A stretch of 64,000 nucleotides of DNA from Orientallactaga sibirica (GCA_036365145.1 JAEOAD010000018.1:12382501-12446500), one strand, 5' to 3'; counted from the stretch's first letter, positions 1 through 11,089 are shown. Numbers and translations are program-made. The notes: generated by a model not told the origin, from the sequence alone.

Positions 1-305
1 TGCTCACTCTCACCACTGCTCTTTATCATAGCACTAGAAGTACTAGCCCACACAATAAGATAAGAAAAAGAAATAAAAGGGATTCAAATTGGAAAGAAAG
101 AAATCGAGTTAGTCCTATTTACACATGACATGGTCCTGTATATAAGTGAGTGACCCAAAAGTCACCATACCAAAACTTCTAAATGTGATTAATTCCTTCA
201 ATAAAGTGGCAGGATATAAAATCAATGCACAAAAATCAGTAGCTTTTCTATATGCAAAGGACAAATATACAGAGAAAAAAATCAGTGAGGCTATACCATT
301 TTCAG

Positions 306-340
<35 letters not shown>

Positions 341-1072
341 TAAGTGCCTTGGAATAACACTAACCAAGGATGTCAAAGACCTATATAATGAAAACATAAA
401 AAAAAAAAAAAAACTGAAGAAAGAAATGGAAGAGTACTTGAGAAGATGGAAAGACATCCCATGCTCCTGGATAGGTAGAATTAATATTGTGAAAATGGAA
501 ATTCTACCAAAAGCAATATACAGATTTAACACTATACCAATAAAAATACCAGCATAATCCTTCACAGAGATTGAAAAATGATCTCAAAATTCATATGGAA
601 TGGCAGCAGGCCTCAGGTATCCAAACATATCATTAGCAAATAAAAACACCTCTGGAAGGGTCATTCTTCCTGATATAAAGCTATACTACAAAGCCATAGT
701 AAAAAAGACAGCATGGTCCTGGCATAAAAACAGAAACATAGGGCTGGAGAGATGGCTTAGTGGTTAAGGCACCTGCCTTCTTAGCCTAAGAACCCGGTTC
801 CAATCTCCAGGTCCCACGTTTAGCCAGATGCAAAGTGACACAAGGACTCAATGCCACACTTGCCCACCAGGGGGCGAACACATCTGGATTTCTGGAGACT
901 GTTGGTGCTCCCATTCTCTATCTGTCTCCCTCTCCCTCTCTCTCTGTCTGTCTCTCTCTGTGTCTCTCTCTAAAAATAAAAAAAATCAAAACTTAAAAAA
1001 AAACAACCAGAAACATAGACCAATGCAACAGAATTGAAGACCCAGATGTTAGGTCAAGTAACTACAACTACT
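1..1072 (+). pseudogene. LINE-1 ORF2 fragment, decayed, split by a SINE
   Basis: The conceptual translation matches the L1 ORF2 reverse transcriptase and the region downstream: an 'IALEVLA' block near position 30, a GIQIGKKE-like block near 90, and '[12 protein letters not shown]' plus '[17 protein letters not shown]' between 350 and 510. The match resumes after the SINE (1018-1072) with a 'DQCNRIEDPDV' block. The catalytic F/YADD motif reads FTHD, so one aspartate is lost. The frame shifts at an A-run (310-338) and stops interrupt it. The copy is 5' truncated by the window edge and lacks the ORF2 C-terminus. It is a dead copy. Confidence 0.9.
741..1007 (+). mobile_element. B2-superfamily (Dip-like) SINE, long subfamily
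   Basis: It has a tRNA-like head (gctggagagatggcttagtg), a CT-rich 3' section and an A-rich tail. It carries the extra internal block of about 34 bp that defines the long subfamily here. It interrupts the L1 ORF2 fragment; the 10-bp target-site duplication cagaaacata is at 731-740 and 1008-1017. Confidence 0.9.
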
Positions 1073-2175
1073 TGATTTTTTTTTTTAATTTGATAGTCTT
1101 GTCTTTATTTCATTCTGAAAACTTATCATCACAAGTGAATTTACATAATAATATTTTTGACAAAAGTGCCAATAATGTGGACTGGAAAAACGACAGCATC
1201 TTCAACAAACAAGACAGACTTCTGTCAGAGCAGGTTAATTGTAAGACCTTACTGATGAAGACATCATATGCTGTCGGCACGGACCATGGAAGAGACCCGG
1301 TTGGAAACTGGAAGAGAGCCAGTCCCCAGACAGGTAGCTCATCTAGTGCTGGAAGGAACTACATGAGCTACTGGTGGAAAGTAGCCAACATCTGTCCAAG
1401 CAACTGAAAGACTAAGCTACTCAGAAGCAAACAAACTGATGTGATGATCACATGGTGGGTAATCAATTGCTCTTGGATGGCTAACAGATACACTCAGTGG
1501 AAAGGAAACCATATCTAGAACTTGGAAATAAGTCAGAATCATATCGAGACAGATTTTGCTTTACAATGTCAAATTTCCACTAATGGCAATAAGAGGGTCT
1601 ACACTCTTTAAATTCTCTCTAAATTAATAATAGTTATCCCATTTAACTGGTGCTTACTTCACTCTCCATTGGGGAATCTGCTTCTCTTTTTCAGATGGGA
1701 GTGAGATCTGAGGAGATAAATCACCCAGTGCCCTCCAACCTGACCCCAGATGAAACCACAAAGGAATTGGGGAAGTGAGCAAGAGTGCTGCTTTTCTTAA
1801 TGAATCTGATATCAGCACAAGGAGATAGACACTGAGGACACTCAACACCTACCAAACCAAAGATCCAGTGGCTCCTAAGAGCCCATCACTGAAGTAGACT
1901 TAAAATGCACCCAACATGGCTCAAGGAATTTTGCATAAGAGGGTGTGGAAAGATTGTTAAGAGCCACAGGTTGGGACATTTTGCACAGAGACATTGCTTC
2001 TCCCCTATTGACTGCTGCCCCCACAATGCATGACCCACAAACTCCATGGGGTTGGCCTGATCCCCAAAGAGGATGGCCTCTTCTGAAAAGAGGAAGTGAT
2101 GAAGGAAAGGATGGTAGCAGTATGTGTTGTTTACATACTAAGTATGTCCATATCTAATAAAAATAAAGTTAAAAA
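1073..2175 (+). mobile_element. L1 3'UTR-like repeat, copy 1
   Basis: About 1 kb is similar, in the same orientation, to 59236-60290, with shared blocks such as ctagtgctggaagg, gagcccatcactgaag and gtatgtccata, and both copies end in AATAAA-rich A-tails. It follows an L1 ORF2 piece, and the tail places its 3' end on the right, so I read it as the 3'UTR of a lineage-specific L1. About 300 ORF2 codons are missing between the two parts, so it could be a separate insertion. The small frames inside it are not coding. Confidence 0.7.
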
Positions 2176-2380
2176 AGGAATGTTATGAAGATGTTGGTCA
2201 ATGCATTAGGCCACCTGTATCTACGGGCGGGGGGCGGTTTCCAAGCTAGATTCTTACTCTCCCACAGAGACATTGACACAGAACCTTGCTCTTTCTTTTG
2301 TTCTCATAGTAGATTTATTTTTAGTTACCTTGTGTTTTACTTTTATGTCATTTAAGATTTATTTATTTTTATTTTTTATT

Positions 2381-2526
2381 TTGGTTTTTCAAGGTAGTGT
2401 CTCACTCTCACCCAGGCCCACCTGGAAGTCACTATGCAGTCTCAGACTGGCCTCAAACACACAGCAATCCTTCTACCTTGGCATCCTAAATGCTGGGATT
2501 AAAGTCATGCACCACCATGCCTGCCT
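2381..2526 (-). mobile_element. B1 SINE
   Basis: This is the reverse complement of a 7SL-derived B1: a T-run, then 'aaggtagtgtctcactct', 'ggcctcaaacacacagcaat' and 'gctgggattaaagtcatgc', ending in 'ccaccatgcctg'. It is moderately diverged and touches the next SINE. Confidence 0.9.
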
Positions 2527-2544
2527 CAGATTTGTTTTAAAATA

Positions 2545-2740
2545 TGTACTTATTTATTTGAGAGAGTGAAAAAAGAGGGGGGAGAGAATGGGTTGCAAGT
2601 GCCTCCAAGTGCTGCAAACAAACTCCAGATATATGGGCCAATTTGGGCACCTGGATTTCTGTAGGTATTAAGGCATAGAGTCCAGTCAATCATGCTTTGC
2701 AAGTAAATGCCTCTAACCACTGAGCAATATCTCCAGCCCC
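2545..2740 (-). mobile_element. B2-superfamily (Dip-like) SINE, short subfamily
   Basis: It is inverted: an AT-rich tail (tatttatttgagagag), the body 'aaacaaactccagatatatg', and a head ending 'gagcaatatctccagcccc'. It is diverged from the fresher copies in the window. Confidence 0.9.
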
Positions 2741-2773
2741 TATTCTGAGATTTTGTTTGCTGTTGATGTTGTT

Positions 2774-2846
2774 CAGTGCTGATGACTGAAACCAGGACCT
2801 AGACCTTGATAAGCAAGCACTCTTCCACAGAGCTAAAGCCCCAACC
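2774..2846 (-). mobile_element. ID-type SINE
   Basis: Read in reverse it gives 'ggttggggctttagctctgt' followed by 'gcttgcttatcaagg', the tRNA-Ala-derived ID head with A- and B-box positions. Only about 73 bp is left. Confidence 0.7.
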
Positions 2847-2854
2847 TCTTAATT

Positions 2855-3591
2855 TAATTTTAAATGGTATGTGAACATTCCATTTCCTAAAACACTATTT
2901 CTTTATGATGAAAGCATACAAAGTCCTTTCCAGCACATAGTTACTCCTCTATTCTTCCCAGCCTCTAGTAACCATAAACTTGTTAGATCACCTTTCACTT
3001 ACACTAGAGGATAAATGAGACTATGTGGAACTTCTCTTTGTCAGCTTTCATCAGTATGAGCCGCTAATTTCATTCATATTGTCACTAGTGACAGGAGTTC
3101 ATTCTGTTTAATGGCCTCATAGTATTCCATTGCATATATGTATCACATTTTCTTTGTCCATTCTTTGGGTGATAGGCAGTTATTTCCATTATTTGGTTAT
3201 TCTAAGTAGTGCTGCAATCGACCCAGGAGTTTGGGTATCTCTTTGACACACTGATTTTATTCATTGGATGTGTACCTGGAATGAGAATGCTGGATTATAG
3301 GTATTTCAATTTTTAAGTTTTTGAAAAAAATTCTATATAGTTTCCCAAGGTGATTATAATAATTTACACTCATATCCACAACACTTTCCAAGGGTTTACT
3401 TTTCTCCACAACTTCACCAACACTTTTCATCTTCTGTCATTTTTTGTTTTTGCTCTTACTAATGAGAATGATGAGACATCTCAGAGTGGTTCTGATATGC
3501 ATGCTCCTAATGATTACTTATATTGGAACTTTAAATATATCTGTATATCTTATCTGAGAAATGTTTACTTTGGTCTGTTTTTGTTATGTTA

Positions 3592-3622
<31 letters not shown>

Positions 3623-3805
3623 GCTACTGAGTTGAATCCCTTATATTCAGGATATTAACCATGTGTAAGATGTAAAATTTATGTATTTCCTCCTATTTGT
3701 AGGCTATCTCTTCCCTCTGTTGACTACTTCTTTTGCTCAGCTGAAGCTTTTTAGCTTGGTATAGTCCAATTCGTCCATTTCTGCTGCTGTCTCTTCTATT
3801 TGGTG
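2855..3805 (-). mobile_element. Ancient mammalian L1 (L1M) 3' region, antisense
   Basis: Landmarks of the old L1 3' end in reverse: 'ggcctcatagtattccattg' (3111), 'agtagtgctgcaat' (3206), 'tctccacaacttcaccaaca' (3403), 'cagagtggttctgatatgca' (3482), 'ggatattaaccatgtgtaag' (3650) and 'ttttgctcagctgaagcttt' (3731). About 950 bp is colinear with the family. A T-run at 3600-3622 lies inside. There is no intact reading frame. Confidence 0.9.
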
Positions 3806-3807
3806 GA

Positions 3808-3955
3808 TCTTATTGCCCCAATTTTACAAAGGGAAAGAGAGACTCAGGTAAGTTAACAGGGACCACATTACTAGTGAGTGGCAGAAATGAGGGACTAAAG
3901 TCATGTGTCTCCACATTCTGCTTGTCCACTATGTTATCCTGTCTCATGTATTATA
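3808..3955 (-). mobile_element. MIR SINE, antisense
   Basis: The order 'ccaattttacaaagg', 'gagactcaggtaagttaaca', 'agtgagtggcaga' matches the reverse complement of the MIR core. It is strongly diverged, as expected for a pan-mammalian repeat. Confidence 0.65.
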
Positions 3956-4055
3956 GAATCAGTTTCTAGTACTGGCTAAGCAGACACTCTTTTGGTGGAC
4001 TTGGACAAGTCATTCTTTTCTGAATGTCAGTGTGCTATTTTCTAAATAAATTTAT
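3956..4055 (+). mobile_element. MIR SINE fragment
   Basis: 'ggacttggacaagtcattc' followed by 'tgaatgtcagtgtgctattt' corresponds to the MIR core, head to head with the antisense MIR just before it. Confidence 0.5.
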
Positions 4056-4184
4056 ATGAATATACTGATGACTTTACTCTCTGGCCTCCAAATTTCTGTA
4101 CTCAGCTGGGTACATCTATGTACCCAGCACCACCTAAAGTCTTATGCCTATATGAAGATGCATTTTTCGATGTATATAGCAAAT

Positions 4185-4320
4185 TTTGGGAGTCATTCAC
4201 TCCTCAACCAATGTTTACTGAGTGAGAAGCCCTTCTGCGAGCAGCCCTGTCACCATGCCTTCCTTTGGGGACTTACCATGGTGAGCAGAAGACAGGCTTG
4301 AACACACAGGTAAATGTTAA
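4185..4320 (-). mobile_element. Possible L2 fragment, antisense
   Basis: 'agtcattcactcctcaacca' and 'atgtttactgagtgagaagc' recall the reverse complement of the L2 3' end (…caacaaatatttattgagc…). The match is short and weak. Confidence 0.35.
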
Positions 4321-4539
4321 CAAAAAAGTTAGAGGAAGAGCTATGAAGAAAATCATCTTCTGCACTGCAGACCCCCTTCTGTGGGGAAACTAAGGAATGC
4401 CAAGACTACTTCCTTAGATTGGTGGTCAGGGAAGGTTTTCCTGAGATAGGGAATTTTTTGGTCTTACATTTTGCCAAAGTTTTATTAATATTTCACTCAT
4501 CATGTCCTTCTACACTTCATCTTAGAAAATTGAGCATTT

Positions 4540-4790
4540 TTTCTTTCATTTTTTGACAATTTCATACAAGTGTACAATGAATTTTGATCCCCCACTTACC
4601 TTCTTCCTTTCTTTTCCTCCCATTAAAATGCTTCTTCTTCCTATTAGACTCTTCCTACTTCCATGCCTTGATTATGTTATTTTACCCACTAGCTTAAGTT
4701 AAATCAGGACCACAGAACAGTCATGGGTGGGAAGTTATTTACTGGAGAATGTGTGACCCTAAAGGATGGACATACCATCCCTCTCCTATC
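4540..4790 (+). repeat. Rodent dispersed repeat, probably L1-derived
   Basis: It begins 'ttttgacaatttcatacaag', followed by a C/T-rich stretch. A similar T-run plus pyrimidine-rich layout occurs at 44288-44600 and 50610-50830. I recall this block from rodent LINE-1 relatives but cannot name the subfamily. Confidence 0.4.
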
Positions 4791-5613
4791 AATCACCAAT
4801 CTCCACTGTTTACTGTGGGAGATGTGGGAGATGAACCACTCCTTCATCTATTTTGAGACGTTGGCAGGCTCACTCGTGTCCAGGAAACTCCATCTGCTGT
4901 GAGTCCAAGTGTAGCAGACTCATATCCAGAAGATAGCATTCTGCAGAACTAAGGATATTTAAACTGAGTCGTGAAAGATAAAAAGAGCTAGTCAGCTGCA
5001 TGGGAAAAATGCTCCCAGCTGGGAAAATAGTGAAAATACCCTGAAGCCATTGAATTTAAACAAGTTTTTTTTCCCTCTAACTATTGAAAATAAAACTACT
5101 ATTATTTGAATTTTGAGGATAATTTTTGAAGATAAAAAAAAAAGCCTATACAGATTTTCCTGATATTTAATGCTAGTTCTTATAAGAAACAAGCCCCAAA
5201 TCACACTAGATCAATACTGAACACATTTCTTGCTTCTGTCATAGCCCAGTGGAAATGGATAGGAGACTTTTCCTCCACACAATCTTTCAGAACCATCAGC
5301 TCCTTCCACATGCAGGTCCCTCATACTCCATTCTTAATACCTCAGGCCAGAAGTGACAAACATTTTCTCACTCATGGAAAGAAATCCAGGAGGGAAGGGC
5401 ATAAGCACTCACTGTCACAACATGGACCTGGAAATTATATAAGAAAAGAAAGTGGTTAATGAGTGTATGAGAAATATTCAAGAAAATTAGCAGTCAGGAA
5501 AGTGTATATTATGATGGAAATAACACCCTTTCTCATTTATCAAATTGGGAAAATTTTTAGAATACTAGGCATAATGAATATACTACAGTTAAATGTCCAT
5601 TCATAAAAATATA
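4791..5613. other. No recognised feature
   Basis: About 820 bp of AT-rich sequence with no gene, RNA or repeat that I recognise. Open frames are below 75 codons with no conserved look. Confidence 0.5.
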
Positions 5614-5616
5614 CCT

Positions 5617-5794
5617 TGGCTGGAGTGATGGCTTAACAGTTAAGGTACTTGTCTGCAAAACCTAAAGACCCATGGTTGATTCCCTAGTACCCATGTAAGC
5701 CAGATGCACAAGGTGGCACATGTGTCTGGAGTTAATTTTCAGTGGCTAGAGGCTCTGTCATACCTATTCTCTCTAACACTCCTCCCCCCTCTAA

Positions 5795-5841
<47 letters not shown>

Positions 5842-5845
5842 AATA
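5617..5845 (+). mobile_element. Dip-like SINE, short subfamily, with expanded (TAAA)n tail
   Basis: The head 'ggctggagtgatggcttaac', body 'gtaagccagatgcacaaggt' and CT-rich end are typical. The A-rich tail has grown into about 12 AAAT units (5792-5841). Confidence 0.9.
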
Positions 5846-6023
5846 TTTAATAAAAACAGATTTGAATGAGTGCAGTAAGTTCATTCTTTAAATTCTCTAC
5901 AATAATTCCAAACAACTATCCATTTACTGTCTGTGAGTCTGTATAATTGGTGTGCTTCTTGTTTTTTTTTTTTTTAATTACTTATGTTTTGTTTGTGGAA
6001 TTAAAAAGAAAGAAAGAAATCTA

Positions 6024-6332
6024 GTGGATCTGGGAGATGCTCAGTGATTCAGAACACTTGCTGCACAAGCATGAGGACTTGCATTGGTTTTTAGCACCAT
6101 ATAAAAAGCTGAGCATGACCTGAGCATGACTATGAACACCTATAACACTAGCACTGAAAGGGGGGTGGCTGATGCAGAGAGATTCATTGAGATACTTGTT
6201 CTTAAGGAAATAAGGTAGATGAGTGATAGAAAAGGACATTTGAAATCCTCTTATGGCCTCTGCATACAGGCACACAGGGCACATGCACACACCACACCCA
6301 TATACTACACACACCAAAAAAGAAGCAGGAAA
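6024..6332 (+). mobile_element. B4-type SINE
   Basis: An ID-like head (gggagatgctcagtgattca, gcacaagcatgaggac) is joined to a B1-like right part and ends in CA-rich sequence (cctctgcatacaggcacaca). This is the B4 layout, a fusion of ID and B1 halves. It is old and diverged. Confidence 0.75.
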
Positions 6333-6335
6333 AAG

Positions 6336-6339
6336 TGTA

Positions 6340-6391
<52 letters not shown>
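6336..6391. repeat. Compound microsatellite (TG)n(AG)n
   Basis: About 13 TG units run directly into about 14 GA units at the 3' end of the B4 SINE, which probably seeded it. Confidence 0.95.
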
Positions 6392-6395
<4 letters not shown>

Positions 6396-6548
6396 TGAGA
6401 AAGGAAAGCCCCGAGTTGTGAGCTTAACATCACCATGTTCCACTGGTGGAAATATAAACTGACTCAAGTTTTCAGTATGGAAATTTTGGGATACATGTGT
6501 CAAGAGCTTTAAAAGCATGTATAGTACCTTAAAGAAGTTAACCTGAGG

Positions 6549-6813
6549 GCTGGAGAGATGGCTTAGCGCTTAAGGCGCCTGCCTCCTAAGCCTAAGAACG
6601 CTGGTTCCAATCTCCAGCTGTTCAAATCTCCAGGTCCCACGTTTAGCCAGATGCAAAGGGGCGCAAGGGCGCAATGCCGCACTTGACCACAAGGGGCACA
6701 CTCATCTGGATTTCATTTGCAGCAGCTGAGAGGCTGCTGGCACGCCCATCTCTGTCTTCCTCTCCCTCTCTCTCCCTTTCTCTCTCTGTCTCTCTCGCCC
6801 GCCCCCCCAAAAA
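6549..6813 (+). mobile_element. Dip-like SINE, long subfamily, perfect TSD
   Basis: The head is 'gctggagagatggcttagcg' and the long-type internal block is present ('gcgcaatgccgcacttgacc'). The perfect 14-bp target-site duplication aagttaacctgagg is at 6535-6548 and 6814-6827. Within the head-body junction 'atctccag' occurs twice (near 6612 and 6627), a small internal duplication. It is among the freshest copies here. Confidence 0.95.
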
Positions 6814-6827
6814 AAGTTAACCTGAGG

Positions 6828-7555
6828 AAATAGCTTATGTGCACATACAAGACTAGCACAATTTATAGGTTATGGCAATTCATTCTTTAGAACACTACAT
6901 ATCTGTCCAAAGCAGTTATCTTACTGTTATGAAAAGGGTTGGAGATACATCACTAGGGGTTAAAGCATAGTGAATAACAGAGCAGAGCAATGATAATAAT
7001 GACAATTTCCAACAATATCCTGCAATGGAATCAAATACTATTCAGATAGTAAATAATGTTTTAAAAATTCCTACTGACATATATTTCATCAATTAAGTTT
7101 TAAAGTAAAAATGCCATTTTATTTAAATTCATGTGAAGAGAAAATATAAGATATTTTCAATAAAATGGAATATACATTATATATATTTGTATGTGCACAT
7201 ATATGTTTACCTACTCAAATGTTTACATACACATGTGTATAGTTATATAACTAGATAGATAGCTAAACAGCTATACATACATGCATGCATACAGGCATCT
7301 TATCTCATGTGTTATACAGTCAGATGAGTAGACCCATCCCAAGAAGACTGGATCAAGAGCAAATTGGGAGCTAGGTCTCTCATATGCAATGTTAGTAACA
7401 GCTACGTAACTAAAAATCAACTTTTTTAAAATAACCAATTCTCTACTAGAAATTTATAAAAATTCTCTTCTTTTAAATTCTTTGTTATTTATAAAACATT
7501 AAATTTTTATTAAATCATAATTAGATGTGAAAAAAAATTAGTTAGAACTGCTTTT
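6828..7555. other. AT-rich sequence without a recognised feature
   Basis: It holds short low-complexity runs (TATATA near 7178, GATAGATAG near 7254, CATGCATGCATAC near 7281) and nothing gene-like. Confidence 0.5.
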
Positions 7556-7559
7556 AAGT

Positions 7560-7905
7560 TCTGGGGAAATAGCTCAGTTGGTAAAGCATGAAAACCTGAG
7601 TTTATCCCGAGACCTACATAACAAATAGCTGGGCATGAAGGCATGGATGGATGTGTGATCCCAGCACTGTGAAGATGGAGGCAGGTGGGTACTTGGAGCT
7701 GGCTAGCCAGCTACTCTCACCCAGTAGGTGAGTTCCAATCCACCAAGATAACCTGTCTCTGAAAGCAAACAAACAAAAAATAAATAAAGTGGACAGTGCC
7801 TGAGGAACAACACCTGAGGTCCTGCGGTTGTCCTCTGGCCTCCACACACATGCAGGCATCTACCACACACGCACACACTCACACAGTCAGAGAAAGAGAG
7901 AGAGA
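7560..7905 (+). mobile_element. B4-type SINE
   Basis: The head 'gggaaatagctcagttggta' is followed by a B1-like right half ('tgatcccagcactgtgaaga', 'ggaggcaggtgg') and the typical 'cctctggcctccacacacat' end with CA and GA repeats. Confidence 0.8.
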
Positions 7906-8334
7906 GAATTGTTTATAAGTTAGAAGTGCCTTTTTGTTAAGACCTACTGCATGCTCGAAACATGGAAGGGCAAAGAAAATGCAAAAAGTTTCAAAAAAGA
8001 TTGACTTTTAGACAAACACAAATTAGCAAATGAATCATGGAAAAATTTAATTAAGCCACACCAAAACAAAATTCAGGCACATTGATCTATGTATGCTAAC
8101 CCTATGGATAGTTTTTTTTTTCTGTTTTAAAAAGTCTGTTTTTTCTACTCTTTCCTTTATTCTTTCCCCTTTTATTTTGCTTATCTATATATCTTATCAT
8201 TTTTATGCCTAGATAGAACTTTTATAATAGAGAGAAGGATGTTATTTTTCAAATAATAAGAACACCTTAAAGTCTAGCAAATCAGGAAATCAAAACTCCA
8301 AGATCTTGATCTGCTATGACAATCTCTGATGACT

Positions 8335-8636
8335 TCAAAAGCAAGCCCCGCCTACTATATTCACTGAGAATCCATCCAACAGCCTAACAGTGACTGTAAG
8401 TGTGGCTATTCCCATGCTGTGCTGCAGCCTGCATTCCGGTTTGGTGGCCAGCCCTGGGGAGTGCTCACTCTGCCCAAAGAATACATTTGGTTGACAGCGT
8501 ACCGACTCATACAGCTCCTCTAGGAATCTGGGAATCATTATATACCCCTCATTAGCATTGAAAATCCATCTGTTGGTCATTAGAAAGCAAACATTACCTA
8601 CATTAGCCCCCAAACAATTTAATTAACATCAAGGTC
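8335..8636. other. Unassigned segment, candidate conserved non-coding sequence
   Basis: About 300 bp is richer in GC than its surroundings and resembles no repeat I know. It ends in AT-rich motifs (caatttaattaac near 8616) of the kind bound by homeodomain proteins. A 92-codon frame covers it on the minus strand but has no recognisable domain. Function unknown. Confidence 0.3.
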
Positions 8637-8836
8637 TAGTCAAAATCTTTCAAATACAGGGGATCTCCAGATAAGGAGTTTCTTCATTTTCCCTTTATCC
8701 CTTGAGCAAAAAGGGAATGACGTCAGCTGCACCTGCCTGCCCTGGACACTGCCTTGCACAGATTCAGTCAGATCAATGCAGAGCTCACTGACCAAAAGCC
8801 ATTCTATAGGATTCTGTGAGGTTAATGTTTTCAACT

Positions 8837-8983
8837 TTTTTTTTTCAAGGTAGGGTGTCCCTGTAGCCCATGATGATCTGGAAGTCACTATGTAGTCTCA
8901 AAGTGGCCTCAAACTCACAGCTATCCTCCTACCTCCACCTCCCTAGTGCTGGGATTAAAGGCGTATTCCACCACGCCCAGCCA
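8837..8983 (-). mobile_element. B1 SINE with TSD
   Basis: Inverted B1: a T-run, 'ggaagtcactatgtagtctc', 'gtgctgggattaaaggcgta', 'ccaccacgcccagcc'. The 9-bp target-site duplication ttttcaact flanks it at 8828-8836 and 8984-8992. Confidence 0.92.
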
Positions 8984-9164
8984 TTTTCAACTTCTGATAG
9001 TTCTGTTCCTAAGTGGAATGTACCTATTTTCCAGATATTCTGAAAATATTACAATGAAGGCAAAACTATGCACTCCCCCTCACTGGCAAAGGACGGGTTT
9101 TCACTCCAGGCTTTGGGGTGTTTGCATTGGAAATCCAGAATTCTAAATAAGGAAGCTGAAAAAC

Positions 9165-9260
9165 CATTCCGCTTTGGGTATTCTGTGTGATCTTGGACAA
9201 GTTACTCAAGGTCTCAGTCTTTCCCATACTCTGTGAACTAGGGAAGTCTTACCTGAGCTT
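9165..9260 (+). mobile_element. MIR SINE fragment
   Basis: 'tgtgtgatcttggacaagtt' followed by 'actcaaggtctcagtctttc' matches the MIR core. Confidence 0.7.
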
Positions 9261-10015
9261 CAAAGATTCGGACACAAATCCTCAGGTCAATATTGGAATT
9301 GCACACTAAAGTAGCCCAGGCTCCAGGGAGTTTCCCCACGGCAGCATTCACAGCATTCAGAGTGAAGGGACTTTTCACTACAAACAGTTGGCACTCCAGT
9401 GGTCATAATAACAGTCTGGGGAAATTCCTCAGCAACCATTCTCCAGGGAATTGAGAGGTTGACACGTTCTCTAGAAGAGATTTGTCCCCTGTTGCCTCTA
9501 GACTCTGCCAATATTTGCCAGTGATCACTTTCAAGCTGTAACTATGTGTGAGAACAGAGACCAATATCAAGCTAGACTCAAGGGAAGGCTTCCCTTCCCT
9601 CCACCAAGCTTCCTGCTTGGCCCCACATAAAGGTCTTTTAATTAGCTGAATTCATACTAAACTTGCTGGTCTTCAGGTTCAGGGATTTCACTGATAAATA
9701 TGTTAATAGAGACAGAATTTGTGCAGTGGATAATCTATGGCCCAGAAGCCATAGATTATTTTATGAAAATTTTAGTGCCAGTGGTGGGTGGTATCCCTTC
9801 CAGTGAGTTTTTGGGGCCCTGGGTTACCCTAAAATATTACATGCTGTTGCAAAGGCTCTTGGTTGCCCACGAGAACTAGATGATAAGACCCTAGTGCTGA
9901 AGACTCCACATGTTTGCCCTGCTAGAAACTGAGAAATCAAGCTGGAGCTGAGCTGGAAGCCTCCTCCCTGTTGACAAGCTGTCAGAATGCTGGAAAGACC
10001 TGTGTAGCCCATTGG
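9261..10015. other. Unassigned segment with one perfect hairpin
   Basis: No gene or repeat recognised. The only distinctive structure is the hairpin at 9730-9759, listed separately. Frames of 62-74 codons look random. Confidence 0.45.
9730..9759. other. Perfect 12-bp inverted repeat, 6-nt loop
   Basis: The arm ataatctatggc (9730-9741) and its exact reverse complement (9748-9759) flank the loop ccagaa. No U-run follows to suggest a terminator. Confidence 0.9.
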
Positions 10016-10017
10016 AG

Positions 10018-10768
10018 AAGACCAAGTTATTAAACCCTAACCAGTAGAGGACCCTGCAGGTTTTACAGCTTGCCAGCCAGGCAAAAATGTGTCAACTGAT
10101 ATATGGTTGCATATCCGTTATGGGGTAAACCAAATGCTCTCTGACTGTATTTGAAGCCCGTTTCACAAAAGCGAATTCGTAGTACGTGTTGAAAATTTAG
10201 GGAGGTTATAAGCCTACAGGGGAAATCACTACTGTTGTCTGGCTAAATGGATATATTATGCAAACCAAACTGCCCTCTAAATACTTAGTTTATGCCCATC
10301 TATTAATCCTACTCTCACTTTTGGTCAGAGAGACTTCTCTTTTTCAGATGACAGTGGCCACTGGGGTTGCTCAAAACTCAACAAAGTGCAGTGTTCAGGA
10401 CTAAGTGACACATCTCTATTACTTCACCCTCCAAGGCTCAAGGACCACTGCAGAAGAGGTGGCAGAAAGAATGTAAGAGCCAAATGAAGGGGAGGTGTGT
10501 GTTGCAATACTGTCTTCTAGACACAAAGTGGCAATGCTACTTTCTCATGACTTTAGAGTGGCTGACACGACCAACACAAGACTTGTGTAATAGGAAGGGG
10601 AAAAAACTGAGTTCAAAATAGAAGACAGAGTAGTTAGAAAGAAGAGGGAATCTAGTACACAGGGATTCTGGAGAAGGAAAAGGGAGAGTGATGGGAGGGA
10701 ATTATGATCATGATATGTCTATGTTTGGAGGTTGTCAATAAAAACATGTTGATTTTTTAAAAAAGAAT
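10018..10768 (+). mobile_element. LINE-1 3' end, older subfamily
   Basis: It is colinear with the rodent L1 3'UTR as I recall it: 'ccaaatgctctctgactgta' (10129), 'ctctttttcagatgacagtg' (10337), 'accctccaaggctcaaggac' (10426), 'agaatgtaagagcca' (10468), 'ggaggttgtcaataaaaaca' (10728), then an A-rich end. It is different in sequence from the 1.1-2.2 kb and 59-60 kb copies. Confidence 0.8.
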
Positions 10769-10868
10769 TTCACTCCCTTCTCTATTCATCTGGAGGATAT
10801 GTTTCTAGTGTCAACATTTTTGCTATCTATTCTCTTACTATCAGGAAAACAAAGGCTGAAAACTCTCT

Positions 10869-10881
10869 CTCTCTATCTATC

Positions 10882-10924
<43 letters not shown>

Positions 10925-10925
10925 C
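10869..10925. repeat. Microsatellite (TATC)n
   Basis: About 14 TATC units, with one interruption near 10881. Confidence 0.95.
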
Positions 10926-11089
10926 CCCTTAGGGAACTCATGGGGAGAGGAGGGAACCAGCAAAGAGTATTGCAATATAGGGCAGCCATTGGTGAGTAAG
11001 CAAAATGTGCTGCTAGCCTTTGTCACTCAAACTGTGGTAGGGAGACTAGAAGATTCACCTGGACCTGGTCAAAAAATACAGAATCTCTT

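Noticed and set aside
1072..1407. 111-codon open frame downstream of L1 ORF2
   Set aside because: It sits in the L1 3'UTR-like repeat; copy 2 at 59.3 kb has stops and indels in the corresponding stretch.
6021..6518. 165-codon minus-strand open frame
   Set aside because: It is made of a B4 SINE plus a (TG)n(AG)n microsatellite, giving runs of Ser-Leu and Thr-His.
6549..6620. tRNA gene-like heads of the SINEs, with A and B box-like motifs
   Set aside because: The sequence continues into the SINE body and tail, and no cloverleaf with a proper acceptor stem closes. These are tRNA-derived SINE promoters, not tRNA genes.
8335..8613. 92-codon minus-strand frame in a GC-richer segment
   Set aside because: No recognisable domain, promoter or splice context. 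The DNA itself is kept as a possible non-coding element.
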